Assembly: GCA_934047225.1 (NCBI GenBank)
Contig: CAKOHE010000029.1
Span: 124,001-188,000 of the forward strand
Direction of reading: 5' to 3'
Length of the DNA stretch: 64,000 nucleotides
From: Ypsolopha sequella
Lineage: Eukaryota; Arthropoda; Insecta; Lepidoptera; Ypsolophidae
The notes under the pieces were generated by a model that did not search any database, was not told the origin of the DNA, and worked only from the letters and a program-made list of their open reading frames with translations. Position 1 is the stretch's first letter. The number at the start of each line of letters is the position of its first letter. This document shows positions 1 through 12,400 of the stretch, one piece after another. Position numbers and translations under genes: made by a program.

Positions 1-7
1 AACCTGC

Positions 8-170
8 GGGTCTACCGCGTAATTCTCATTTTCATCAACATCAACTTGAGATTGAAATTTGACGTGCGTGCGACGACGCCCGCCTAACATGCCATCTCTT
101 TTGCACGCGTTGAATTTCGCATGCATTTGCTTGAAGTTGATACAAATGAGAATTACGCAGTAGAGCCCCC
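8..170. mobile_element. MITE with ~25-bp terminal inverted repeats
   Basis: The left end reads TCTACCGCGTAATTCTCATT and the right end is its near-perfect reverse complement (AAATGAGAATTACGCAGTAG). More distal inner parts of the arms are also partly complementary. There is no coding capacity; the 60-codon minus frame here is a by-product of the repeat. A short non-autonomous DNA transposon in the intron or upstream region of the coiled-coil gene. Confidence 0.75.
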
Positions 171-254
171 GCTCTTAATAATAAGGTGCAATAGTAAATA
201 AGCGTGTTTAGTTTATGTGCCACCTTTTATCTTATACTTTATCCTTTTTCATAG

Positions 255-421
255 ATAAACTAATAACTGATCACAGTAACCAAATGGCTCAGTTATTCGA
301 AACCTACAAACAGCAATTGATTGAGCAAAATAACGAGCTCAAAAACAAACTGGAGGCGACGGAGTTGCAACGTGACGAGTTGACAAGGGATCTGGATCAA
401 TACAAGCATTCCTTAGATATG
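255..421 (+). CDS. Coiled-coil gene, exon 1 visible
   Basis: Acceptor TTTTTCATAG at 245-254, donor after ATG at 419-421 (GTACGA). The frame runs through MAQLFETYKQQLIEQNNELK, a clear heptad pattern. The ATG at 284 could be the start only if this is the first exon; the strong acceptor argues against that. Confidence 0.75.
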
Positions 422-3400
422 GTACGATCATTGCCGTATTTTAACATTTGGCGCCCAGGACACGTAAGGTTTACCGCCCCATAAATGAACGAGAAAAAAA
501 CAAATATATTTTGATTATAAAATGAAGTAAAATGCAGCAGTGTGTTTATGTGGGCTGAGAATGGGAATAATTTAATGAATTAAATAATAAAAAATATTAA
601 AAAAACACGCCTGCCATAATTTCAAAATGCACTAAAAAGTAATTTCTATTTTTTTCATTTTATGGCTGTTATGTTTTACACCCTGTATAAATTTATAGCC
701 TATTCCACTCAGGAGGCTATAAGGATTCTAACGATACCACACACTTCGAAATCGGTTGAAGCGTTAAGTAGTTATGGTGGAATTAAGAAAAATACCCACA
801 TGAACCCTGAGCACATAACACTCCTTTTTTTGGGGCAGTCGTGTAAAAACTAAAAAATTTCATTTTTAGGCCATACAAAAAAATAAACACCATTTATTCC
901 ATCCATCCATCTATCAGCCCGTATTCGTCCACTGCTGAACATAGGCCTCCCCAATATTACGCCACTTTTGGTGATCCTCAGTCATCCTCATCCAGCCGCT
1001 ACCCGCAATGTCCTTCAGATCGTCAGTCCAGCGAGCACGAGGGCGGCCTACGCTGCGCTTTGCTGTACGTGGTCTCCATTCCAATGCCTTACGGCCCCAA
1101 CGGTTATCACGTCGGCGACAAATATGGCCAGTCCATCATTTATTCAATTCTTAATTTTTTTCCGATGGTTAAATTGGTTAAAAATTTCATTAACAGATTT
1201 TGTCAAGTCAGCTTCTATATTAAAAATAGCTAAAGTGTTCTTCGCTTATATGGGAACGTAGGAGACGTGAATAATTGTTTATTTTTCTAGTAGATCATTC
1301 GTCAGATCAATCAGTTATACTTTTTGGAGTTTTATGGCATTCACATCCATAATCTTAGAAGTAAAAGGTATTAAGTGGAAAGAAAACCATTTTCATTTTG
1401 TATATTTTAAAATATAGACGTGTTTTAGTTGAAAATAAAAATATATCATTTTCAACACCTAGTTGATAGGCATTATTTGTTGGAAATGATTTCAAGTATA
1501 ACCCCTTTCAAGGAATAGGTCAAATTTCAGAGCACCCTGTCTGTATATAGCGAAAGGAACTTCAATCACCAACCGGATGTCTCACGACATCGCGCTTTTT
1601 TTTCGTTGTTTCTCATAGTCATACAAGATAATGCCCGATCCATGGAGAATCATAATTTGCAGCTTTTTCTGAAAAAATGGGAAACTATAATGAAGCCTCC
1701 ATATCTGTCCGTCCGGCCACGGTATAACAAAAAAAAACGGGTATAAATACTTAGACTCTTGTCATGCATGTCCTACCGGGGAAAGCTCACCTTACCCACA
1801 TTGTGCTCTTATTAGCTAAAAAGGCAACAAGTATTAAAAGGGAGTCTTCGGGATTTTCCTCAAAAGTTCATAGTTCATAGTTTTCTTACATTGGGATGCG
1901 CGGAAAAAAGGAACATATTCAAATTACATTGCATACAAAGATCTGCTGTAGATATCAGATGTCAGATCTCAAACACGATATTACGGAACCGATACTCCAC
2001 GAAGGAAACTGTCTAGTAGTAAAATGTGACAAAACGATATGGCTATCGCATGTGTCTGTCGATCACCTTCTATTAAAGATGCTAAAATATTCGCATTAAG
2101 CCTTGACAATGTTTTGAAATCATTGGCTTCTTTTAAACATGTTGCCGTGATTGGAGACATAAATATTGATATTTTACCAAGTGGTGACGACAACAATGCT
2201 GATATCTACCTGGAAGCCACAGGATATCATGGCTTGCTCCCCACTCATACATTTCCGACGCACAATAAAACATGTCTTGATCACGTCATGTTTAAATCTA
2301 ATAACAATTCTACAACTTTTGTACTGGACTCCCTTATAACGGATCATAACCCTATACTTTTCTGTTCTGATTTTACACCTAAACTATACAGAGCAAAATC
2401 CAGTACAGTCCGAGTAGATGTACTTGCAGTTGCAGAAGATCTGACTAAGGTTGACTTCTCCGGAATTCTGAAATCCACAGACGCCAATACAGCAGCAGAA
2501 TCCTTGGTAAATACAATTGCTGAATCTATAAAAACTCATAGCCGAGTTGTCAAAATACCGCGAAGTAAAAGAAACATAAAGCCTTGGATAACACCCGGCC
2601 TCCTTAGGTGCATTCGCCATCGCGATAAACTTCACAAAAAGGCAAAACAATCGAATCCCGACAACCGAATTCAACAAGTAATCTTTACAAGATATCGAAA
2701 TTTCTGTAATAATTTACTAAAAAACATTAAGCGAACTTATGAATGTAATCAACTTCAAATGGCGAATAAAAATCCTAAAGCAATGTGGAATGTCATAAAA
2801 AATATAACTTATCTAAAACAACCAACTGCTCCGCCCACCGAATTATTAAATATATCTCAAGATCCAAAAGCCTCAGTAAATGTTATTAACCATTACTTCT
2901 CGAGTATAGGTGAAACTCTTGCCTCACAAATCCTTGCTCAACATGCTAACGTAAGCAATGACCACACTTCCTCAAACAATCCTACTGAAAACATTAAGGG
3001 AAATTCCAAGGCTGTGCTAGCAACTGACGAGGTTGAAATTGACAGACTGATCTTAGGTTTGCGAAGTGACTGTGCCATAGGCTGGGATCACATTTCAGCT
3101 AAAGTTCTAAAAGCCGCGCGGACTCCTCTTATCACTCCTATTACACATGTATGCAACCTAGGCCTGTCACAGGGCGTTTTCCCCAGAGTTTTTAAAAGGG
3201 CCATTGTTCACCCTATCTATAAGAGTGGGGACAGATGCAGTGTCACGAACTACCGGCCTATCTCTGTGTTAACCATTCTTTCGAAAATACTGGAAAAAGT
3301 CTTGAACTGTAGGCTAATTGATTATCTCGAACAGCACAAACTAATTTCAGATAATCAATTCGGATTTAGAAAGGGCAAATCTACTGAAGATGCAGTACTA

Positions 3401-6400
3401 AAGGTCACAAATACCATTGTTGAACAGTTAGATGGGAAACTCAAGACAATAGGTATTTTTCTTGATCTTTCAAAGGCTTTCGACACTGTTTCTGTCCCCA
3501 TTCTATTAAACAAAATGGAAAACATAGGAATCAGAGGCGTTCCCTTAAACATTTTTCGCAACTACCTTTGCGAAAGGACCCAGAGTGTGAGAGTCGATAG
3601 TTTTACTAGTGACGATCAATTACTCACCTTCGGCGTCCCTCAAGGTAGCGTCTTAGGTCCAACTCTCTTCCTTATCTACATTAACAGTCTTTGCTCGATG
3701 CTCATTCCCAACTGCAAAATAATTACTTACGCAGACGATACTGTTCTACTAATACGAGGCAAAAATTGGGAAGAGTGCCGTCTTCACGCCGAAAACACTC
3801 AGGATTGTGATGGGCTGGCTTTCGTCAAATTTGTTAACTTTAAATGTTGATAAGACAAAGTTTATTACTTTTTCCCATTATTCTAGCCATCAGCCTGACC
3901 ATGACTCCTATAGCATCTTGGCTCATACCTGTGGAGCCCAAGTCTGCAGATGCAGATGTACCCCTATTGTGCGTACCTCTAATATTAAATACTTAGGTGT
4001 TATAATGGATAGTACGCTTTCATGGAAGGATCATCTTGAATCCTTAATATCCCGAGTTAGAAAACTAATTTATATATTCCGACAACTTAGATGTTCAGCC
4101 GATAACCAGACACTCAAAACTGTCTATTATGCGCTCGCGCAATCAGTACTTACATACTGCATTACATCCTGGGGTGGTGCATGCTCATCGCTCTTTATTC
4201 GCCTAGAACGAGCCCAAAGAGCTGTCCTCAAGGTCATGACTAAGAAGTCTATCTGGCACGATACAGACCAGCTGTACAATGAATGTCAGGTGCTATCTGT
4301 CAGAAGGCTCTTTATTCATAAAGTTATTCTGCGCAAACACTCTACAATCCCGTATGAATCGTCTACTAATATGTCGAAAAGAAGATCGGACCTAGTGTGC
4401 AGGGTTGTACAGCACAGGACTCAGTTAGCCGCCCGACACTATAATGTACTTAGTTCTCGTCTGTATAACAGAGTAAACGAGGCTGTTAATATTTATCCTC
4501 TACTCTTAGCCAAGTGTAAGATTGCGGTCTCGAACTGGCTGCTCACACTTAATTATAAGGATTCAGAGGCTCTTTTGCGAGTAGTTGTCTAAAAGTATAT
4601 ACACGTCATGGCAACCCTATATTATTTATAATTTACACAATATAAACATAAACATCTGTAACTTCTTACACAAACAAGTCCCAAAACTTCGTTTATTCGT
4701 ACCCATAAGTATATATATATATGTATATATAAGTATACATACTCACCCTTACACCCTCTCTCACACACCCTCTCAACATCACACACACACCCTCTCACAC
4801 ACACACACACACACCCTCTCCCTCTCACTCACACACACACCTTCACACCCTCTCTCATACAATCTTTTTTAATAATTTGCATGCTAAAATTGTTCTTTTA
4901 CTATTTTTTGTTAAATCAAACCATATATTTTTTTTTCTTTTTGTTCTTTTGTTAAAATCCAAACACCATGTAATACGCAAATTTTGTAATTATTGTACAC
5001 CTATAGGAAGGCGTTGGTGACTGTATTACAATTTTATATTACCACAGTTGCCAACGGCACATTTTTATGTTATATTTTTATCACAAGCAATCATTTGCTT
5101 ACTTAACTTACAACTTGGTTTTTGTTTTTCTTATCCAAAATTATTGTACCAAATAAAAATTATTACTTTTTTTTTATATTTTGCGCATAATAATCTTCGC
5201 CATTGTTCGTATTCTCGAAAACGAGCCGAATCAGAAATTTTAAGAGTACGTATTATTTGGAAATGTACTAAAGAATAAATAAAAGTCAAAGTAATTTTAG
5301 AAAGTGTACAAAAATTCGGAAGCTTGTGTCGTTTTGGCTGTGTATAGGCACAGTATATTGAGATAGGCGACCGAAAGTGAACAATCTATCATGCATCGTA
5401 TAGAAAGCGGAAAAACGAATACAGAAACACGATCTTTGCCGAAGAGCGGCGAAGATTCCTACGCGCATTATTTAAGGGTCCGTATAAGGTCAGATCAACA
5501 CCTACTGTCAGTGCACTGTACGTGTTAGATGCACAACTTCAATTCAAATAACCATTTCACATCGTGTAACTTAGTCGATTGGGTTAGTAAAAATAATATA
5601 GATAGTAGACTATAGTAGGCTGATCTAAACATTTTTAGGAAAAACGCAAAAGCTTTAAGTTAACTCGATAAAAAAAAAATACAAAGTTACCTCTAAATTT
5701 CATGTTTTTCGATTGTTAAAATGCCTTCCTTAAATTAAACAGCATTTGTGTTAAGAATAAGTGAGCAATATTTTAATGTAATAATTGTGGTATTTGTCAA
5801 CAGAAAGACAAAAACATCTTAAGCCTGCAAAACAACTTAAGCCTGCAAAACGAGAGATTACTTCATGAGTACAATTCTCAATGCAGCGACATGAAGAGTA
5901 TCATTTCGAAACTGGAGAAGGAGTAAGCTGTTTTATTTTTATATTATAAACTGGTATAAATAGGCTGGTCTCGTAAATGTTTATATAATTTGTTTTAACG
6001 ACTCCCACACTACATTATGGTAATTATAACATCAAAAGCAGTTTTGTAAGTACTTACATTGTTTGACTGATGTTATAACATTATTACACCGCAAATCTGC
6101 GATGTGACTAGCTAAATTTATTATAACAACGTTAGAGAATCAATCAAAAGTGACAACGAGTAAAGAACTCTCTTTTTCTCATTCTCTCTTCTGATTGGTC
6201 TCAGGCATGCACATACTAATTCCAGCATAGTCTCAGAACAACACTGTATCATGACGATCTCTGTTATAAATCCGTAATGACGAGTATCATGACAATATCA
6301 TGACGAGTGTTCTTTTGTAAATTTTTCGTGAAATTTAGTTGAAAATATTATAAATAATGTCACGCAAGGACGATAATTTTGATGGTCGTATTGTGTGCAA

Positions 6401-9400
6401 CTGAACATAATTAGGCATTGGGACCCTCGTGCAGTCTTTTACAAAACAAACGAACGTTGTCTCACATTGGTATCGATTCGGCATAACACGTCATATTAAC
6501 TTATTTGACAGGACTAAACTTGATTTAAGCGTTCTGTCCTTGTCCTTTCGATAAAGAAAGAAAAAGACAGGAATTTGTATTTTGGCTTTTATATTTCTTA
6601 ATATTTTGTTACAAATCCGGATAAATGTGGACAGAAACGTTTTATATTTATCGACGCAACCATGCCTATTGTATGAAACCAAACTTAACAACTTCCTTAT
6701 TATGAACCGCGACGTATTCGACATCATTAAAATATCAATAGTGATGTGATAGGAACTAGTGTTTTTCCGTGGGCTCCTTGATGATTGAAGCATGGGAGGG
6801 GTGTCAAAAATAATGTTGACAGTATTTTGGTTTTTTACAAAATGACTGAAATGTAGTGATGTAGTACATTGTTACAATCAGCCCATAATTAATGCCGTTT
6901 CATTTTGTTACCCCACACAATAGGTCACAAAAAAAAATCATGACGTCATAAAAACAAAATATGGATCACTAACAAATATTATCACCATTTATATTCTTAT
7001 TTTAAACTTTTAACGAAGCCATTGACATCTCTCCTCTGCTTCAATCATCAAGGAGCCTACGGGAACTGATTTTTTTAATACTTGCACTGAGACTGTACAG
7101 GCATTAACATTTATCAGGCTAGCAGAGAGTAAAGAAACAGTAGAGTCTCTCAAGAAAGCGCTGACCAACCAGGACGAGTTCACAGCAACGATGTGTGACC
7201 AGAAAAACGTTCTACACGAAAAAGTGGCTACCCTTGAAGAAGAGAGCTCCAAATTGTATGATGAGATTACTGTTCTGAAGAAGAAACTAGAGGTACTACA
7301 TTGAGGATAAACCATGATTATTGCAAAACGGGTCACTTCAATAACAATTTTTGATCGGGATAGCCGACCGTTTCAGCAGATTCAGAAGGCAGCCTATTCA
7401 ATCTATCCGGATAACTGGCCGGTATTCGTTTGTAGATAGATTTGCAATAATCGGGTACTACATTATTTATTTATTATAAAAATAAAATAAATTATTTATA
7501 GTAAACTAGCGGACGTTCCGCAGCATTGCTCGCGTGCAACCCGTTTCTCTCGATCCCTTGGGAATTTCCTGAAATCCCTTATTAGTGGATGTCTGCGTCA
7601 ATCAAGGAACCTACAGCCCAAATTTCATGTTCCTAGGTCCAGCTGTTTGGTCTGGGCGTTGTTAGATCGGTCAGTCAGTCAGTCATGGTATTCGTTTATG
7701 GATAGATTATTTGGGAATGCATTGTCGATACAAAAGTTGACACCCCGTTTCATCCCTTTTAAGGCTGAACTTCGAAAAGTTGAAAAGTCCTTTCATGTGT
7801 TTCATGTTTCTATCTTCAATGGCTTAAGCTGTGCTTTGTCTGTCATTCAGTCAGTCACGGAACTGTGTTATACAGTGTGTTGATTTGGTCAGCAACTTCC
7901 ATCGCAGGATAGGTTGTGTTCACGATGCTTATTCCAAAAAACTGCAAACAAAATAAAAAGAAGATATGCCCTTTTTTATTTGTACTAAAATTCTCTTGGT
8001 AAATGGTCACTGCGTCACGAAGTGCTGGTTTCGACATACTCGGGTACCCCACCCCACACTGCCGGCCCCCTCCACCAGTGCTGAGTCAATTTCATCATGT
8101 GTGTCGCACTCTAGGCGACTTAAACCGCCCCCAAAATTTCGTAAATATATTTATAAAAAATGGATTTTTTATTTTTTTCGTTACATATCAGAAGTTGCTG
8201 ACCAAATCAACAGCCTGTTTATGTCACAGGTAATATTTTTAGAGTCGTGAAAGTGAAATTATAATTTCACGGCTTTGACAATTTACCTGCGACATGGATA
8301 CCTATAGATGTCTTAGATTTTTTGTTTTGGTTTTCTTATTGTCAAGTGGCTTAGTGAAATTACCGTTACCGAGCGGATAGAAGCACCAAATTTAGTACGA
8401 AGGTACCTCATGGTCTTGGACGAATAAACCAGGGGACGAGAAACGCAAGAAAAATGTATGAAATCCAAAGATTTCAAAAGTTTAGATGAGCCCTGGCACC
8501 TAAAATCTATTGCATTGTTTTTGATTGCGTGCGTTAACGTAATGCCGACGCGCGCACACTTACTAACTTCAACATCTATCGGTATCGCTTTCAAAGGTAA
8601 TGTGATTGGCTACAAATTACGTGACACATAATTTGCAGCCAATCACACGTATCTACTTTTGAAAATGATAGTAAAGTAGACAATAAGCTCATCTATCTTA
8701 CTGTCATTTCCAAGAATTGACTAGGCTTTAAGGGTTGGTTGGGCCAAACATGCTATCGCGTTTGGACAATTTAGCTCATTAAAACAAAATATTTTTAACG
8801 AATAATATTTGTGTAAGTAGTTAAGAAGTTGAAAAACATTATAATTTTTCAGGTTTGACACAAGTACCTATCAAAATCATCGAGAAAAAAAATCTGAAAA
8901 ATCACTAAAATCACGAAAAACGTAATTTGGCGTTGCAAACAGAAAAAATATTTTTTTTTTCGTTCCAAATTGTTTTTTGCGTAAAGAAATCGAAGTACCT
9001 TATTCATATAATATATATTTTTTTCCTTTCGTTATTTAAAAATAAATACACAAACATGCAAATTCTTTTTGCGTAATTTTTCTGTACAGGTAAAATCTAG
9101 AATGTTTGAGTATTTCTTTTAAAATAACAAAAAAAAATACAAAATAAAAAAAATCTGTAAAGGCTACTTTCATTTTTTTACTCTATAATAAAATATTTTA
9201 TTTTGTAGTTAGAATAGTAGACTGATCATACTAGTTCCAAAGCCAAATTACGTTTTCCGTGATTTTACTGATCTTTCCGATTATTTTTCTCGATGATTGT
9301 GATACTTGTGTCAAATATGAAAAATTATAATGTAGTTCAACTTTTTAACTACTTACACAAATTTTACAAAAACGCGATAGCATGTTTGGCCCAACCAACC

Positions 9401-12400
9401 CTTAAGGCTATTATGTAATTATTTCATCACTCATACATCTGTTTCAGGAGCTTAATAAAGCCAATGACATTTTGGTGCTCGATGTAGTAACTCACGATGA
9501 AGCTAACCGATCACTTGAAAAGCAACTAGCTGAAAAGGATCAGGTAATACGTACCACTATTATAAACGCGAAAGTGTGTTTGTTGGTTGTTGGTTTGTCA
9601 TTCTTCCACGCAGAAACGGAGCATCGAATCGACGTGATTTTTTGCATAGGATAGTTTATAGACTGGAGAGTGACATAGGCTACTTTTTAACCCGGAAAAA
9701 TTAAAACTAAATCGACGCGGACGAAGCCGCGGTCAAAAGCTAGTAAAATTAAATTTACTCAGGTGGCTGCGACGGATCGCGTTCCCAAACGCAAAACTTA
9801 TGAAAAATGAAAAAATTTGGAAAATATTTTATTTCACATAAACAGTTTTACAATTGAAGCAGCATCCAGTGGCTCCCAGACTAGACCATGTGGAGTCTGT
9901 ACCTTGGGTGCCGATGATTGTTATTTTTATTTTTATAAAAAAATGAGGTTTAAGAATCGATTCTCGGGATTTGTTAATTATAACGGCCAAAACAAACTTT
10001 TAAAAAGAAGTTTTTTTTAACTAAAAGTTGTATTTCGGCCGTTATATTTATTTCTTAATAATTTGCTACAAATCCGGGGAAACGCCTTTAAATTAATGTT
10101 ATTTAAGGCATTTGAACATGTCAATTAGGCTTTTTTAGTAATGTTATGTTATTTTATGCTTTATGTTTTAAGTGATCCTGCTCAACAACTACAGATACGC
10201 TTTAAATTTGTCGTGCAGGATCATTTACAAAGTAACGCATAAAATAACACAACAAAAGTGGTCGCTTAAGGGTCCGTATAAGGTCAGATTGAGCACCTCA
10301 TGTTGAATCAATCAGAACTGAACTCTACCACGTTTCCTTCAAGTTTAAAATTGCGCTCTCTCAGCCGTGACAGTTACGACCACCAAGAAACACGCGCTCA
10401 CGAAAAACTGCGATTTTATTTAATAACTCAGCTTCTAGATGATGTTTAGACGGGGTGATTGTTCACTCATTTTTAATACAAATTTCAAGATAATTAAAGG
10501 AAGGCCCTTTAACTATGGAAAAACTTGAAATTTAGAGGTAACTTCGTGATTTTTTTCTATCGAGCGAGCGTATCTTTTGCGTTTTTTTCCAAGATATTTA
10601 GATCAGCTTTATAGTCTACTATCTATATTATTTTTATTGAACCGATTGACCAAGTTACACAATGTGAAATGGTAATTTGAAGTATTGCACCTGACCTTAT
10701 ACAGACCCTTAAGGAGCCACAGAAAAGAAATCGACACATTTAGAGCTTGCATTTTTTGATAAAATAGTAATATTATGTTTGGCATATTTTTCTAGGGATC
10801 TGCTGAACATAAACGCGGTTGAAGAAAGGCTCGACAAAGATATTTATTGAAATGAGGCCTTTTTCGATACCTTTTCTCCTGATTTTACAATTTGGAATTA
10901 CATATGGACTGCGAATATTAGATCAGATCAGAATTAGATCAGTTTTAACAGTATCTAGGACCTGGTTAAATGAAATTTTGATAGCAACTTAAGTACATTT
11001 TATATTAAGGCGCCTCTTCCCAGCGTCATCCAAAAATTGCTGTTGATAAAAAAAAAGTGCATAGCGTCCATGTGAAAATAATAATAATTTTCTCCTATTT
11101 TGCGCTATCCGGAGACCCAGCGACGTCATTATGCAGGGATGATATGAATGTTATTTCCAATATAGTTTCTATCGATATTTGTACCGACACATATCGACTC
11201 AATTTCGTTGGTGGCCAGGTAGCCCCTTAATAAAAAAACCACTTTTCCTACTTTTGCCCGAGTCCGTCCCTCGCGCACTGATGTTTTTTTCGCATATGGA
11301 GTAACAGAAACGCTAAATATTTAAATATCACCTTAATGCTGTAAAATAAACTTTTTAATCAAAAATAAGAATAAAAATCATAAGTTTTACGTTTCGGAAC
11401 GCGATCTGTTGCATCCACATTAAAAGGGGTCCTTGGTAATAATGATCTGAGTTGATAGAAATAAAACATATTTTCAGCTTCTCGAGGTGGCTGAGAAACA
11501 AACAGAAAGTTTAACATCTCAACTGGCGACATTGAAAATTGAAAAAGACAGTGTCCTTTCCGAGCTGACTAAGGCTACTGAGGATGTTCAAGATAAAACC
11601 ACTAGTATTGAGCAGCTGAAAGCTGTTATTGACAACTGCCAAACCAAAACCGCTGAGCTGCAAGAGGCTTTGCAACAGTGCAGGTAAATAGCAAATATGT
11701 AGATAATAATGACCATCTCTGTGGCCGAGTGGTACAGTACTCGCCTGATAAACCAGAGGTCGTGGGTTCAATCCCCGCGGTGCATATTAATTTGTGTTCG
11801 GTCGACGCTTCGGAAGGCACGTTAACGTTGACTACCCATCACGTTTGGGACGTAATAATCGTTGGAGAAAAGCGGGTGTATCAAATGTCGACGGTGACTT
11901 TCATTTCCACATCGATTCAAATGATGAATAGTCAAATAGATTCAAATAGATGGTGTTACCAGTAACAATTAGAATAATAAATATTACAATATTTTCATTA
12001 CTTTGCTATTTAATAATATTTTATCTATATACTCCCATACTACAATAGGGTAGTTACAATATCAAAAGCGGTGGGTTGGCTATAGTTGACTGCCGCACGA
12101 ATTTGTTAGAAATAATTATATTGGTAGTTAGCTAGGTGATGTAAGATTATAATTCTAAAATATTATCGTTAGGAAACGTGTAGTTTTTTAGATATTAATT
12201 TTTAAAGTTTATAATTTTTTGTGCAAAAAAAGCGCATTTACCCCTTTTGCCTCTGTTCACTAGTAAGACCCAAAAACAAATCAGGTTAGGTTAGGTTAGG
12301 TTATCTGTGAACCACAACGCACGAGCCGAGCGAGCGAAGCGAGCGTGCCGCGGCAGCGGCCGGCGAGTGCCAGAACCGAATCTGCCTCGGTTCACTAGTA

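Larger units (their letters stand above)
9762..11420. repeat. Composite block bounded by ~55-bp inverted repeats
   Basis: The left end at 9762-9816 contains gatcgcgttcccaaacgcaa; the right end at about 11362-11420 is its diverged reverse complement (gtttcggaacgcgatctgtt). Inside lie other insertions: an inverted stem around ggccgttat at 9980-10045, a hairpin at 10146-10252, the TTAA MITE at 10270-10708 and repeat family B at 11007-11228. Best read as an old TIR element with later insertions. Confidence 0.5.

Noticed and set aside
41..223. 60-codon minus-strand frame
   Set aside because: It runs through the inverted-repeat MITE 8-170 and has no motif.
4585..4872. Frames rich in H/T/L (plus) and R/G/C/V (minus)
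   Set aside because: Translations of a (CA)n/(CT)n microsatellite.
11708..11783. Possible functional tRNA gene
   Set aside because: A and B boxes are present, but the acceptor-stem bases do not pair and the sequence continues as a SINE body.
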